DNA of 64,000 nucleotides from Polyodon spathula (GCF_017654505.1 NC_054548.1:23928870-23992869); one strand, 5' to 3'. Positions 45,845 through 59,090 are shown, numbered from the stretch's first letter. The notes: generated by a model not told the origin, from the letters alone. Numbers and translations: made by a program.

Positions 45845-48800
45845 CATTTTGAAATATGCTATATATTTTACGCTTGGGTTTGTTTGCATTACTGTATTGT
45901 AAAGAGCAAGAGATACAGCTGCCTGCTTTCTTAGCTACTATATAGTAGGTACAGCACAGTACAAGGCAAATACAGGTGAGCACACATACTATATAGGGTG
46001 CATAATAAGAAGTCTTTCCAAAGCCAGTACGGGCTACTCAGAGAAGTACTGACTGCTGATGATGCACTGCAGAAGTTAGCTCAGGAGACACAGAATGTTG
46101 TGCCACCACCCCTTTTATGCCCCCCGTTTCATCATCATAGTTATATTTGTTTTTAAAAATGTAAAAATAATACAAATGTAAAGCAAACAAATGTTTTGAC
46201 AGCATTTAGTACAGATTTTTAAACTTGTCATATACACATTTAAATTTTAGTTTTTATGGATACAAATACTTTCAATTACATCCCCTTAAAAGGCCTACCG
46301 TTCAAAAATTCAAGCCTGATTTAAACATTTTTACACAATTACATTTGGTACATTTATGCACCCAGCACTGAATGCTTGAGCATTATCACCCTCAAGCCCC
46401 CTCTTAATCTTATTTATTCTTATTAGTCAAAGAGGCTGAGTAGTGCCTTTTAGTAGAAATTTGCATTTGGTTATGTCACATTCCAGGACTGCACTGCTGA
46501 AGTCTTGTGAATACATGGTACAGCTTTCAAATGTGTTGCCATGCAAACAAAAACAAAACAAAAAAAAAAATGAAAACATTTGTTTTTTTTGCCAATTTGT
46601 GCTGCGATTTACCGTGAGAAGGATTCCCGCACCATGTTCTGGTTACGTATTTCCCATAGCAAGAGGAATGTACATGTTGTGGTATGTGCATGCTACACCA
46701 CATTCCCATGACAACAGCGAGGTGATTTGGAGTTTCTAAACTGCATGTAAACCAGTCCAATGTAAACCAAGCCAATCAGTAACAGTATTAGGAAATGACT
46801 ATTTGGTGGCTTGTATGCAGTTGATTATCTCCCCCAGCAGGTGTCTCTGCTGCAGGATGTAAAACAGATATTTTGGCATTAAATGGGGCATCTTTAGATT
46901 TATTTGATTTACAGGAACACTCCGATTAAGCGATCAGCACATTCTTTTTCTCTGAGATATGTGATGGAAATATTCTAATCGTGAAAGATTTCCAAATAGA
47001 TGCAGGGAGCCCTCAGTATGCAAGGCTGATTCTTTTTATGAGCAGAATGAAAGAAGATAATATTGGTCAGTTAAATAATACAAAATAAAAGAAACTGTAC
47101 ATGCAATAAAACTGATGTACAGTACAAGTTAATATGTCTTGACTCGTGTGTAGATTGGCTGCTAAAACTGTGCAAAATTATTTTTGTTTTAATAAGAGAC
47201 ACCTTACTCACAGCATATTCACTTTTTGAGGTTAATGGGTTATTTTTTGTGTGCTGTTCTGAATTACAACCACTGGCTAGTGCAAACCGAGGGCAATCGA
47301 AACAAGGCCAGAGGGAGGACATGAGTCAGTAGCACACCTCCCCTTTATGAGGTACATTTTGTTGTCAGTTTACATAATTTAGTTCTTAATTTAGGTTTGT
47401 TTGTACAGTATATTTTAGCATTGTCATGGCCTGTACGGTTCATGTTTTTTTTTTTATTATTATTATTTTATTTTTTATCTGCTATTTAAAAATTGGAGTG
47501 CAGTTGTTGTTTGCAATGAACTCACTTCAGCCGAATCAGTTAGAAGGATCGCTAACAGGATGCAGTCGATGGGGTCCTGCGAAGTCTGTTTATCCAAACT
47601 GTACCATATTGCAGGATAACCAGATTTGGAATCCCAATGAAAGTGAATGGCATTGAGATACCACACCTCATAAAAAACAGCATCATTGCCAGACCAAACA
47701 AAAAATATTCTTTTCAAGAGCAGATTAAGTAAAAAAGAACGACTAACCAACATACCTGAGGCCCCCGTTTACAAAACTATGAAACCAAGAAACAAACCAC
47801 ACAGACATATTGTAGACAGGACCATTCCTTCTGCCATGGCTGTAAAATAACCCCTTTAGTCTTTATTTATAGCCCGTGCAGAGTTGCACCATTAACTGTT
47901 TTCATTGAAGTTTCCATGTGGTTTTAAAGAGGGCAGCTGAGGTAGATTTACACCATTCAAAGATGGGTCCATACTTTTGTAAATGCAGGAAGCTGTGTGT
48001 TCAGCTAATGAAGCTTGCTTGGAGCCTCTATGGTATTCATAAGATGGAACCTGAACTTAAGCATAAGTTGACCCAGACGGACTTTAAAACTGGGAGGTAC
48101 TAGGTGGATCTTCTCACAGCAGTATTATTGTCCGGAAGCTGAAATCCTTTCTTCATACACATGGGTGCTGTGAATTTAGAAATGAAAAAATAATTTATCT
48201 CTATTCAACACCATCTTGTTTTCAAAGCAAGATTCTCACTGCATAGCATTTTGTACTACAAAGGGATAGGGTGTCAGCACGTCGTTTTCCGGAGAGGTGG
48301 TTTATCTCACAGAGGACTGCGCATTTGACTGATGGTTTGGTAAACTATCACACAGGAAGCACAGACCACCCTGACAGGTTTGAGGAGTCAGTGGGAGTGA
48401 CACTTGAATATATATCCACACAGATTTCAACTATTCTACTTTTATTGTGTATGCACTAGTTTAAAAATAGCAATGGGATAATGCTACAATACAATTTTTG
48501 TTCAAATATATTGTGGGGGTAGGTGGGTGAGGATTTGTACATCAGACATTCCTGTAACATTATTTTATTGTATCATAACTTTGAAAATCAGAGATAAGAA
48601 TTGCCACAAATATTTATTTATGTATTTATATTTTTGTATACAGGAAAGTCAATAAAGTTATGAACACAACCTGGCTAACGTCAGATTTTTATTAAGGTAA
48701 ATCTCACCAGTAATAATGCTTCTGTTAACCTTTAAAGAGAGAAGCTAGTTGAATATATAATCTATTGCATTACTGTGACATCAAAAACAGCTGTGTTCGG

Positions 48801-49093
48801 TTATTTATTTAATACCCTATAGTACAGTGATGGAGGACCTTCTAGAATGTTACAAGATGTTTATTCACAGAGAATTGTGGGATCAATATTTAAAAGCACT
48901 TGGTCTCAATTGTGACACCACTGTGTGAAAACGGAATTATTTACAAGGCTGCTGCATAGGGAGGTTTCCACTTAAATCTACACCCTGAAGTAAACACACA
49001 AAAGTAAACAAATCCTCACAATGAGTAAAATACGCTTGTGTCCAGATTTTTTCCCCCTATAGATTATTTTAGTTAGCACTTTCCCTGGTAATT

Positions 49094-49097
<4 letters not shown>
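45845..49097. other. Unassigned intergenic DNA
   Basis: No convincing gene. Several short open frames (45693-45983, 46443-46739, 47475-47753) are unassigned and mostly overlap opposing frames. Confidence 0.55.

Positions 49098-49190
<93 letters not shown>
49098..49190. repeat. (TA)n-(CA)n compound microsatellite
   Basis: (TA)n to 49171 followed by (CA)n to 49190. The next bases, CAGTTGCAGACAAAAG, resemble a Tc1-like terminus (CAGT, AAAAGTATTTG), but the opposite end was not found. Confidence 0.92.
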
Positions 49191-49354
49191 GTTGCAGACA
49201 AAAGTATTTGGGCAGTTTAAAAAAAAGAGAAAAACCACAAAGTGATTTCTATCATTTCTAATTGTTCTATTAAATAATATATAAATGAAATAATGAATTA
49301 TTACATAACATGCATAAAATGAAAAATAACATGCAAAAACTAATTTTATACCTG

Positions 49355-49695
49355 AAATGATTTAAAGATATCTCAAACATTTAGAGGTATCTTTAAATGA
49401 TTTAAATATATCTCAAAATGCATTTTAGACATCTCATTTAAAGCTTCATTTGGAGATATTTGTAAATCAATTCAAGATATCTCTAAATGTATTTTAGATA
49501 TCTCAAAATGATTTAGAGATATCTTTAAATATTGAAAGATATCTTCAAATTTTTGAAGAGATCTTCAGATATTTAGATATCTCTTTAAATCATTTTGAGA
49601 TATCTTTAAATATGTGAAGATATCAAGAAATGATTTATAGATGTCTTAAATATTTAGATATATCTCTAAATTAATTTTGAGATATCTACATAATG
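49355..49695. repeat. Degenerate palindromic tandem array rich in AGATATCT
   Basis: About 340 bp in which AGATATC-type palindromes recur roughly every 18-22 bases, alternating with AAATGATTTA or its complement. Because the core and spacer are both near-palindromic, units read similarly on either strand. No coding capacity. Confidence 0.8.
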
Positions 49696-49714
49696 TTGAG
49701 GGGAGACATTCTCT

Positions 49715-49905
49715 TGACCAGGGCTGTCCAATCATCGTCCTGGAGGGCCATTCCAATCCAGGTTTAACAGTTCGAATGAACTAATTAGCTGCTTTAGGGT
49801 CTGGATATAGGTTTCATTGGTTCAATGAAACAATTCAGAACAGGGTTGGACCAAAGATGCCAGGACTGGAAGAGTCACCTTTGGCCATCCCTACTCTTGA
49901 TGAAC
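49715..49905. mobile_element. Small foldback element (candidate)
   Basis: The left part (CAGGGCTGTCCAATCATCGT then CCTGGAGGGCC) and the complement of the right part (TAGGGATGGCCAAAGGTGAC then CCAGTCCTGG) are related, suggesting imperfect inverted repeats of a MITE common in fishes. Boundaries and superfamily are unclear. Confidence 0.4.
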
Positions 49906-50914
49906 AGAGGCTACTGTTCTATTGTTCTCTCCATTGCTTTCATGTAGCACCTTTAATGAGCACCAAATGTGTGTTTTTTTTTTTTTCTAAGCAATTTGTT
50001 TATGGCTGTACAATTTTATAATGTCACATATTACAGATTACCCTTTACTGTCCTATAGTAATCTGAGCCATGCATTTTATATACACTAGAGTCAGTGCCT
50101 CTGTTTAAATACATTGGGTTAACTGGTCAGGCTACGGCTGACAGGAGATTCATTTATGCATATACTTTCCAATTCCTTAATGCTATTTGTTTCAGGTTAC
50201 ACCAAATCCCTGCATCTGTATACATTATACATTTAGGTCTTAGTTCTGTCACCTTGCTGTCAAGTGTGTCACCATGCTTCCAGGTTGTGCTGAAGTCTAC
50301 AAAGATGCTCTCCGTGTTCTGCTGACACTAGACATTCTTTGAATGCCTTACTTTGTTTTAAACATTGACAAATTACTCAGTGCATAGGATGTTCATTTGC
50401 TGTCCTTCTTTAAAGTGTGTATGATACTCCAGCAACTGCATTGTATTGTATTGTAATAGGAAACCAATAGAATATAGATTCCAGCAAACGACACAGACAC
50501 TTCTGATTTTAGAATGAAGAGTAAAGAGTAGGCAGTACTAATAATCAAATTATTATTATTATTATTATTTTTTTTTTTTAGCAAGAAACCATACAAACCA
50601 TCAAAAAGATATGAAGAGTTATTACACACCTTGCTATAAATCTTACATAATGTTTTTTTTTTTTTTAAATATATCCTTTTGGTAGAGAAAAGTATTCCTA
50701 ATCTGTTAAAACCTCGGAGATGAAAATCTGTCAATTAATGAACATTGGACTGAATCACTGTTATTAAAAGACACCAAGATAAATTGTATGATATTCTATG
50801 GTTTATGAACATTTAAACACATACAGAACATATTTTATTCCAGCCTTCTAAGTTATACTTGCCATTCAAATAATGTTTCAATTATGAAAAAAAAACTGAG
50901 AAAGTAAGTAATGA
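49906..50914. other. Unassigned intergenic DNA
   Basis: No gene. A (TTA)n run followed by poly-T lies at 50548-50580. Confidence 0.6.
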
Positions 50915-51230
50915 TTTATGATTTCCATTACATGAGAGTAGATGTTAAATGCAGATTTGAACTCGGCTCTTGCCAAAATAACCACCAATTAAGATGTAGC
51001 TTTACAGTAAACTAATGTGATTCATCTGCGTCTCCATCCATTTGTGCTTCCTTCCATCTGATGATATAGCTATCCTTTTGCCTGGTATTGATGGCTGAAG
51101 TGTAATGCTGACTCCAGGGATCATCTTATTTTGCCTCCCCAGCGCATCAGCACAAACAACGGCTGTGATGCTGGCTCAGGGGATCATCCAGTGCGGTCTC
51201 CCCAGCGCATCAGCATGTTAACCGTCTGGA
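50915..51230 (-). repeat. Dispersed repeat, copy 1
   Basis: About 310 bp similar to 58762-59090 (shared strings include GATTTGAACTCGGCTCT and CTTCCATCTGATGAT). Each copy contains an internal duplicated GCCTCCCCAGC/GGTCTCCCCAG motif about 70 bases apart. It is probably the 3' end of a LINE in minus orientation, judging from possible degraded coding sequence to the right of copy 1 (51231-51690), but the family is not identified. Confidence 0.65.
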
Positions 51231-51690
51231 TTAAGCTAAGTAGGGTACATCTCTGGGGTCTTCAAATATGCACCTTCCATTCTGAACTTGCCCCATGATA
51301 TCATCGATTCAAAGGGCAGCCTTAGCATCTTCTATGGCTTTCTTTGCCACCCACTTTCTTCCAGTTTCAACACAGGTTCTGCCTCCCTTACGCATTTGTC
51401 GCGTGGCTATAATAATGTCATTTCCAGTTGGACCTTGGCGCACTTAAACTCCTTGGTTAGAGCGAAGACTGATAGCTGCAGTATTCCTTTACCATAAAGT
51501 CCCACTCTGCTGAGGCAGCATAACTCCCAACCATTTCTTGACGTATGAACTGATTAGCAGTCTGATACAGACCCCAGCCAGCTGTTGTTGATGAAGTGGC
51601 TGCATGATCGTGCAATGTCAAAGATAGCCTCATTAAACAAGGCAAAGTTTCATTTTTTCTAGCCATTATAAACATGAGCACTATTATATC
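51231..51690 (-). pseudogene. Possible LINE coding remnant
   Basis: The minus-strand frame 51699-51457 (AATSSTTAGWGLYQTANQ, EWDFMVKEYCSYQ) has protein-like composition and lies directly upstream, in minus sense, of the dispersed repeat. I suspect a LINE ORF end but cannot place it in a clade. Stops follow at 51457 and beyond. Confidence 0.35.
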
Positions 51691-51922
51691 ATTTTGCATT
51701 ATTAAAATCTGGTACTGTTTCTAAAGGTAATATTTTGTGGAAAATATTTTACTACATGTCTGGAATTGCTCAGCCCTTTTAAAGAGCAATATTCGGTATT
51801 TTAAAATAACCAGGGGAAAGTCGTTTACTTTAAGAAACATTATTTAAAATATATTCTTTAGAGTTTCCGATCTGGCTCCGGTCCCAATTAGTTTGGATAA
51901 TAGGAGTTCTACTGTATATGTG

Positions 51923-51925
<3 letters not shown>

Positions 51926-51969
<44 letters not shown>

Positions 51970-51992
51970 ACATACTCACACACACACACACA
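51926..51992. repeat. (TA)n/(CA)n microsatellite
   Basis: Mixed TA and CA dinucleotide run abutting the next element. Confidence 0.93.
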
Positions 51993-52581
51993 CAGTGCCG
52001 TGAAAAAGTATTTGCCCCCTGTCTGATTTTCTGCATTTTTGCATATTTGACACTGAATGTTATCAGATCTTCAACCAAAATCTAATATTAGATAATAGGG
52101 ACCCTGAGTGAACAAATAAAACAAAATGTTGATTCTTATTTCATTTCTTTATTAAAGAAAGTTATGCAATACCCAATGCCCCTGTGTGAAAAAGTAATCG
52201 CCCCCTTAGATTCAATAACCAGTTACGCCATCTTTAGCAGCAATAACTGCCAAAGTTAATCAGATTTATATTGGGCAGGGCTGGCCCAAATCAGTCCTGA
52301 TTGTTAGCCAAAGTATTCAAACAGCTGACTTTAATTATCTATTTAATGGGGTTGAGTTAACTATTGGAGGGCAATAATTTTTTCACACCTGAAGATTACA
52401 TGTTTGATTACCTTGCACACCAAACAAATGAAAGAAGCACCAAACTTTGGAATCATTTTTTTCTCTCAGACTCCCTCTATATACAACTACAACCCACAAA
52501 AAGATCTGACCAAATTCAATGTGAAAAATGTGCAAAAATGCAGAAACTCAGAGAGGAGGCAAATACTTTTTCGCGGCACTG
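51993..52581. mobile_element. Non-autonomous Tc1-like element (MITE)
   Basis: Left end CAGTGCCGTGAAAAAGTATT and right end (complement) CAGTGCCGCGAAAAAGTATT are inverted repeats; similarity continues more than 60 bases. The interior holds a GCAGCAATAACTGCC string like that near the ends of full Tc1 copies, but no transposase, so this is an internal-deletion derivative of 589 bp. TA duplications are not evident because the left flank is (CA)n. Confidence 0.82.
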
Positions 52582-52586
52582 TGTAC

Positions 52587-53347
52587 AGTGCACCCTCACT
52601 ATAACACAGGTCTTAGGGGACACACAATATGAGCGCTATAACCAAAGAGCGTTATTAAAGGGGGAGGTGGAGGTAAGTCAGACACTGACTAAAACACAAA
52701 ATAAAATAACTCCCTCTCTATAGTGCACATATAGTGAAGCAAAAATATAACTGTGAATTAACCATGCATAAGGCACCATGTAATCAACACTATATTTTTA
52801 CAAAAAAAGGAAAAGGTAACATTCCCACTCATGGATCATTTTAATTAGCAATTTTTAAACTAAATAGTCTGGCTAAATGGTGGTGGGGAGTTCAGTTTAA
52901 AGCGACATACAAGCAAACCAAATGTGAGCAGGAGAGCGGGTTGGGCGAGGGGAAGAGGGAATGGGCTCGCCCCAAGTTCAGTTGCCGGAGCAGGTCTGAA
53001 GCGTCTTGTCTCCTAGAAAAAGCCACAGCTCCTCTCTCAGCAAAGAAAGGAAATACATTAGGAAAGATAACCTCATAATAGGCTTAATATTCATTTAATT
53101 ATAAAACGAATGCTGAATAAGATGGCTTTGTTATAAAGTGTCAATGCAGCTTTTCTTCATTTCAGATGCTGTATCAAAAGGGAGAGACAGAAACAGAAGT
53201 TAAATGAGAAGTTGTTTACAATTTGAATACCAGTACTGTATTTACTGTAGATATATTGCATGAATCACTAGTATAGGGAATTAGGGGTCATTTTGTACGT
53301 TATATATAGGGCATGTTATAACCAAGAGCCTTATAGCAAGAGAGTAA
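52587..53347. mobile_element. Tigger/pogo-like non-autonomous element (candidate)
   Basis: Begins CAGTGCACCCTCACTATAAC; the complement of the right end (TACTCTCTTGCTATAAGGCT) is similar, and both are followed inward by a related ATAACC string. This fits pogo/Tigger MITEs whose ends read as CCTC-CTATAAC. No coding sequence. Confidence 0.45.
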
Positions 53348-53536
53348 TATATATATATATATGAAGAGTTTAGTTGGAAAACCTGATATATCCATTTTTG
53401 GTAAATGATCATTTTTTATTGTGCTTTTCTGAATAAATAAATTGATTCCACATTAGGTGTTTTTCAAATGGGAAAACTAAACAAATAGTAAAGTAAAATC
53501 AAACAAAATCAATTTATTGAAACTCTAAAACTGTTC

Positions 53537-54010
53537 TGTGACAGGCTGACGAGTGGGTAGAGGCCCAGAGACAGACTTAAGTTCAAAAATAATACTTCTA
53601 TCAACAAAAGAACACAAAATAAAAGGGCACAAGGGCCAAAACAAAGATACTTAAACACAAATAACAAAACACAAAGCAAAACTTACAAAATAAATGTTTC
53701 CTGGCTGGGCGATGCCTTCACTGGACCAGAAAATACCAAAACAACACTCAACACTCAACACTCAACACTCAACACTCAACACTCAACACTCAACACTCAA
53801 CACTCAACACTCAACAGCTTGCTTCCTCAGCACCCTCCTCTCCCTAATGGGAAGCTGAGGCCTCCTTTTATGTCAGGTGGCTGGGTGCTGATTGATCGTT
53901 AATTACTCCAATCAGACCCCAGCCACCTGAGCACAATAAACCCAGGCAGGTAGGGGAATTTAACCCCTATCCCTGCCAATCAATACAGGGCAAAGCTCTG
54001 CTCTGCCACA
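53537..54010 (-). mobile_element. Solo LTR with perfect TGTTC target duplication
   Basis: On its own strand it starts TGTGGCAGAGCAGAGC and ends CCTGTCACA (474 bp). TGTTC lies directly on both sides (53532-53536, 54011-54015). It has a G/C hairpin at 53945-53977, an inverted repeat CAGGTGGCTGGG / CCCAGCCACCTG (53874-53885, 53918-53929) and a reversed TATA TTTTAT (53866-53871) directly beyond. A 7-bp minisatellite sits in its downstream half. Confidence 0.9.
53742..53815. repeat. 7-bp minisatellite (CAACACT)n inside an LTR
   Basis: About ten perfect units of CAACACT within the LTR at 53537-54010, evidently expanded after or during the element's spread. Confidence 0.95.
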
Positions 54011-55648
54011 TGTTCATTTTATTTTTTGTTTTGCAGCAAAAGGCTATATATCCATGGGCCATTTTCTTGCAAAACAAGACATATCCACATTCCACTCAAT
54101 TAAGCAAATTGATTAATCAAAGTCACAAGGAATTAGCAAACATTCACAAATTTGACATCAAATAATATAATTCTGGAGACAAAAATTATTTTAAGGCAAT
54201 TATTATTTTTTTAATAAATGTCAAGTTTTCTGCTTTTACATGGTCATATTGATACTGACATGAACAAACTCTTGAAATACAATAATATCAGGGTTAGAAA
54301 CTAACAATATTGTGCCTTTTGAAACTTGCTAGTCCTGATGTAAACTTGCTAGACCTATGTGAAGTGCCTAAGTTGGAATCAACAACAACAGTTGGGGTCT
54401 CTAAAAATAGGCTTAGATTTTATTTTGCTAAAAAAAAAAAAGAAAACAGAGTAAGATTTACTTTTATTTATTTATTTTTTTAGCAAAGTACATTCGTAAA
54501 CGCTCACACAGACCGATCAATCACCTGTTTGCACCTCGTTACTGAGCAACTACTGTACTGTGTGCTGAGAAACTGACACTGACAGCACCGGACGCCAGAC
54601 GGGATGACAGAGGAGAATAATTCTCTCAGCTGTGTCACCTTGCCGACCATGAAGCTCCGCCTGAAACTGACACCAATGACACAAATAAAATGTTTATTTG
54701 ATTGTACATTTCATGTGTTGCTGTTTACAAAAATGCTGTCTGGCTATGAATTACTATCTACAATAATCAATGTACTCATGTACACACGTGGTCTTCACTA
54801 AAGTCCCAGTTTAAAGACAGTACATTTCACTATAGCCCTCGGGATGAAATTGTTAGCTAGTTGGCTATTTTTTTTAATTAGCAGTGGGAGAAAACCACTT
54901 CAGCAAGTACAGTAGAATCTGCCAGAACTGACGGATGCTGTATCTACTATAGATACTAATGAGAGCAAAACAAATACAAAAGAAAAACAAGGGAAACGCA
55001 GATCTTTTCAAGAAAGCTGGGACTTTGTATAAATTGATTTTATATTTTTAAATGCTGCAATAGCATTTCTGATTGTGAAGCATCCACACCATATATTGCC
55101 AGAACATTGATTTATTTACACTCTGCAGGACCTTAATTTCCCCCATTGGTGCTTGAGCCCTGGAGTGCTCACAGAAATACTACCTGTGCACCTATTGTCA
55201 GTGATTAAAGTGACAAATGTAAAGCACTATTAAGTGGGGTTGGCATTGCAGGGGAGATGAAGGGAGGTTTCACAGTTCTGATTGAGTGACAGTTTTCTAA
55301 GCATTATTAGAAAACTGACTTCCTTGCATTATTTTTTAAATTATTCACTATTTCATCATAAAATCACAATTTACAAGATTAAATACACTACTATACACGA
55401 CTCCTCGCCGATTGGCTCAGTGGATATGTCAGATTTTGCTAAATTAGAAGCCTGGCGTATAAAGCGTTAGGGAAAGAAACGATCGTTTGAGTTGTATTTA
55501 ACCTGGTGTATATCGCGTTTTGAAGACAAAGGACATTGAACATCAGAAAGTAAGCACTGTGGGATGAATGATCTTGCTTTTAGATCAGTTTTGGTGCTAA
55601 TGGCGTATATCACATTTTGCATCTAAACTTTTCATATATATATATATA
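54011..55648. other. Unassigned intergenic DNA
   Basis: No gene recognised. The frame at 54604-54801 starts in GC-richer DNA but has no domain. Confidence 0.55.
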
Positions 55649-55649
55649 G

Positions 55650-56064
55650 TGGCAGAGTGGATCTCTGCCTGGAAGAAATGTGTTTGTGGTTGTGTTTGCA
55701 CAGCCACAGGTGTAATTAGTTTATTTAATTTAACTGACTACCTGTTAATTTGTTTTAGTTTATTTAGTATCACTTGCCTGCAATTTAGTAGGCAAGTATT
55801 TAAACAGGGCTAAATGTTTGGTTGGCAGTCTCCAGTCTGTGTGAGGAGTCACAGTAAAGAAAACCAGTGTGGTTTCATAAAGGTTTATATTTGTGTGTGT
55901 TTGAAGAATTGTTTCCTAGAGCTCCAAAACAGAGTTTTGTTCATGTGTCTTCTATTTCTGTAATTAATAAAAATCTGCACGCAAGTACTTTCAAAACTTC
56001 AAATCCTGTGTCTGGTCTACATGAAAAAGGGTTATGAACCTAAAAATAAGTAAAATCTTTTACA
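55650..56064 (+). mobile_element. Solo LTR, TGGCAGAG group
   Basis: Starts TGGCAGAGTGG with an immediate hairpin (GGCAGAG at 55651-55657, CTCTGCC at 55663-55669). A perfect 8-bp inverted repeat (ACTTGCCT 55772-55779, AGGCAAGT 55790-55797) overlaps the first base of TATTTAAA (55797-55804). AATAAA lies near 55965. The right end (TTTACA) is approximate; no target duplication found. Confidence 0.65.
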
Positions 56065-58761
56065 CATACCTACGCACACACAAGGTATTTAATTGATTTG
56101 TATATCATTTTTGCTGATATCTTTTGAAAATAAGACCTGACAACCCCATAAGCAAAGTACTTTTTAATTATTAGACTAAATATTTACAGAATGCTTAAAA
56201 ACTGCTGATATAACTGTAATGAATTTATTATTAATAGCGTTATAAAAAAATTATACCAAATCATGTTTAATTTACAATGAAGGGAACACACTGTCCCCAG
56301 CAAAAAATAAAATGTATTATATATTTGGTATAATTTAATTATATCACTAAAAGCATCATAAAAACTTTGCTTTCAGTGTTTTCTGACTTCCTAAAATTCA
56401 AACAAATTCAACTTGACTATGTAAATAAATATAATATTCACAAACTCAACAGACTCCTCTGAGAATTTTATGCCGCAGTGAGAAAGTCAGATGGACATTT
56501 CTATGCCAAAAAACTTTAATAACGATGCACTATGGACTTCAAAAACATTACTTTCTTGACTGATTCATAAAACAAATATGGATTGCAGGCCTTGGCTCGT
56601 AGTAGGAAACTAAAGGCTTCTTGGGAAGAAATATAGTTACCTCCAGTGAACAATGCCCTCAGCCTGTGGCTTCAAGCATTATAGTCCCTTGTTGGTAACT
56701 ATAGTTCTTCTCTCGGGGGCTATATATTCCTACTATACACCTCCTCTACAGTCTATATTTACTATATATTAGCAAGAGAATACATGCAAGACTCCAGTCA
56801 TATGATCGAACATGGTGAACTCATTGGTTGCTGACTTTGTGACTTGCAAGTGGGTTTAACACACTAGATGATGTGAGGGAATCGCCTCGCAAAATATTAA
56901 ACATATTTAAACTTAAATCTAAAGCCAACTGAAATCGATCATCCGATCGTGTAAAATTGCGCCACAAAGCATAACACACTACCCGATTCGACTGAAAAAT
57001 CGCATCACTATTGATCACACTGGGAAGTGTGTCCATGCCTCAGTTGCAATAATTATAATCTTAAACCTTCGACATGAGCTATCAATTCATTACTTATAAA
57101 AAACACTACTGGATAATATAAATATGGCAATGCCTAGAGTCCTGTGAAATTATTATTATTATTATTATTTTTATATAATTTTTCGTTTTATTTTTTACAA
57201 TTGCAGTTCTATTTTGTTTTACTTTTCACAAATTTAGTTTTGTTACAGATCCACATTAATAAAGCAACTCGAATAGATGTATATCAATAATAGTATAGTA
57301 CATCATGTTTTAACTACAAATATTTTTTATTAAACATTTTTTTAATATATTGACATAAACAAACCTCGCACAGAAAAATAATTTACTCACTGTATAATTG
57401 ATCATTAGCGGCAGTAATGCTAACGTACAGTCCCCCACTCTTTTTTTAATTAACTGCCAATTTACAGTAAATACTGCCCATGCCCTCTATAAAAATACAA
57501 TAAGATAAAATACAAATATATGTTTACACTGCCCTATTATTGTGGGGCTGTTTACAATAATTGCACATACAGCAATGTATCCATTAAAAAAACGACAGGA
57601 ATTGTATTTCAATTCCATTGCCCTGAAGCAGGGCTCCAGTACAACAAGCTTGGGAGTTTCTCAGTATTTAAACACTAAGCAAAGCAAATTAATTCCCTCC
57701 AATTCTAAAATGTCATTCTATGTTTTTCTTTATAAGGATTTTTTTTTGTTATTTCGTTTTATATTTGCATTTCATTTTATTATTTAGTTTTATATGTTAC
57801 ATTTTCTTTTATTTTGTGCTATTTCGTATTTGCAAAAAACACAGGGCTCTACCGATGCCTTTACTTCTGATTAGTGTGTCCTTTCTTTACTGCATGGCAG
57901 CCCTCTTTATATTGTACAAATCCTTTATTTCCTACAGCTTGACTGTGTTTAAAGCATTTGTCAAATTCCACTTGCAAGATATTAATCTCCCACTTGTTTT
58001 AGCAATTTAGTTTCTTCCCTCTACGGAGTCATTTTGTGTCTGGCAATGATAAATCTGTAGTTTTATTATATAGTTTTCCAGACGAACCATGTATCATTAA
58101 TGTCATTGTTAAAAGATGAATAATATGTAAGGAGTTTCAAAGATATTATACAGGGAAATGGGTTTGCTCAAATGTTTGTAATGTCTGGCATAAAAATATT
58201 GATGTGCAGATAGGGAACGATTATAACCTAACACAGTACAGCTCACCTGGCATTCAGTCATAACTAGGGCCTTACCAAATTCACAGTCCATTTTAGTAAA
58301 TTTCACGGTCATAACATTTAAAAAAAACTTAAATTTCACGGTTTCAGCTAAAATCTTAAATTTCGTTTCAGCTAAAATCTTAAATTCCATGGTGGTGTAG
58401 TATGAACATGTAGTTAAAAACAACAAAATATATACATTTAAAGTGTTGAAGTTAACAAAAGCATGTGACTAACAAAGTAGAAACACTTAAAGAAAATGAA
58501 ACAGAATTCCAGAGGTTTTAATCGTCACTATATGCAACAATAACTCAAAGCCTATTCTGAAATGCTGAGCATTAACAGATCACACTATTTACCTAAGCCA
58601 GAGGTTGATAAATATCTGTCCATGTTTAGACACAGCGCTCTCTGCATCCACTGAGTTTGTTGGAATTGACATACAGTGCCAAGCTAGCCTTGCGATCAAG
58701 CCCGGGCAAAGAACGATGGGTCTGTAGCTGGACAATATATCTAGAGGCCAAAAAATATTAT
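56065..58761. other. Unassigned intergenic DNA
   Basis: AT-rich, no recognised gene. A (TTA)n run lies near 57150-57170. A GAAATTTAAG-like local duplication occurs at 58320-58390. Confidence 0.6.
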
Positions 58762-59090
58762 AATGATTTCGATTACATGTGAGTAGATGTTAAGATGCTG
58801 ATTTGAACTCGGCTCTCACTAAGGTAAGCACCAACTATGACGTAGCTTTATAGTAAACTAACGTGATCCATCTGCGTCTCTATCCATTTGCATTTCCTTC
58901 CATCTGATGATGCAGATATCCTTCTGCCTGGTGTTGATGGCTGAAGTGTAAAGTTGGCTCCAGGGATCAACTTATTTTGCCTCCCCAGCACATTAGCACA
59001 CACAACGGCTGCTATGTTGGCTCTGGGGATCAACCACAGTGCGGTCTCCCCAGTGCATCAGCTTGACAACCGTCTGGAGGTCTTTTAGGC
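58762..59090 (-). repeat. Dispersed repeat, copy 2
   Basis: Second copy of the 50915-51230 repeat, diverged by an estimated 15-20% with small indels. The two copies are about 7.8 kb apart in the same orientation. Confidence 0.68.

Noticed and set aside
49190..49330. Complete Tc1-type element starting CAGTTGCAGACAAAAG
   Set aside because: Only a left-end-like sequence was found; there is no matching right terminus or transposase.
53742..53815. Regularly spaced short repeats that could suggest a CRISPR-like array
   Set aside because: The repeat is a contiguous 7-bp minisatellite without spacers, inside an LTR of a vertebrate genome.
55390..55500. tRNA-like string GGCTCAGTGG suggesting a tRNA or tRNA-SINE
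   Set aside because: No matching B box at the right distance and no cloverleaf could be drawn.
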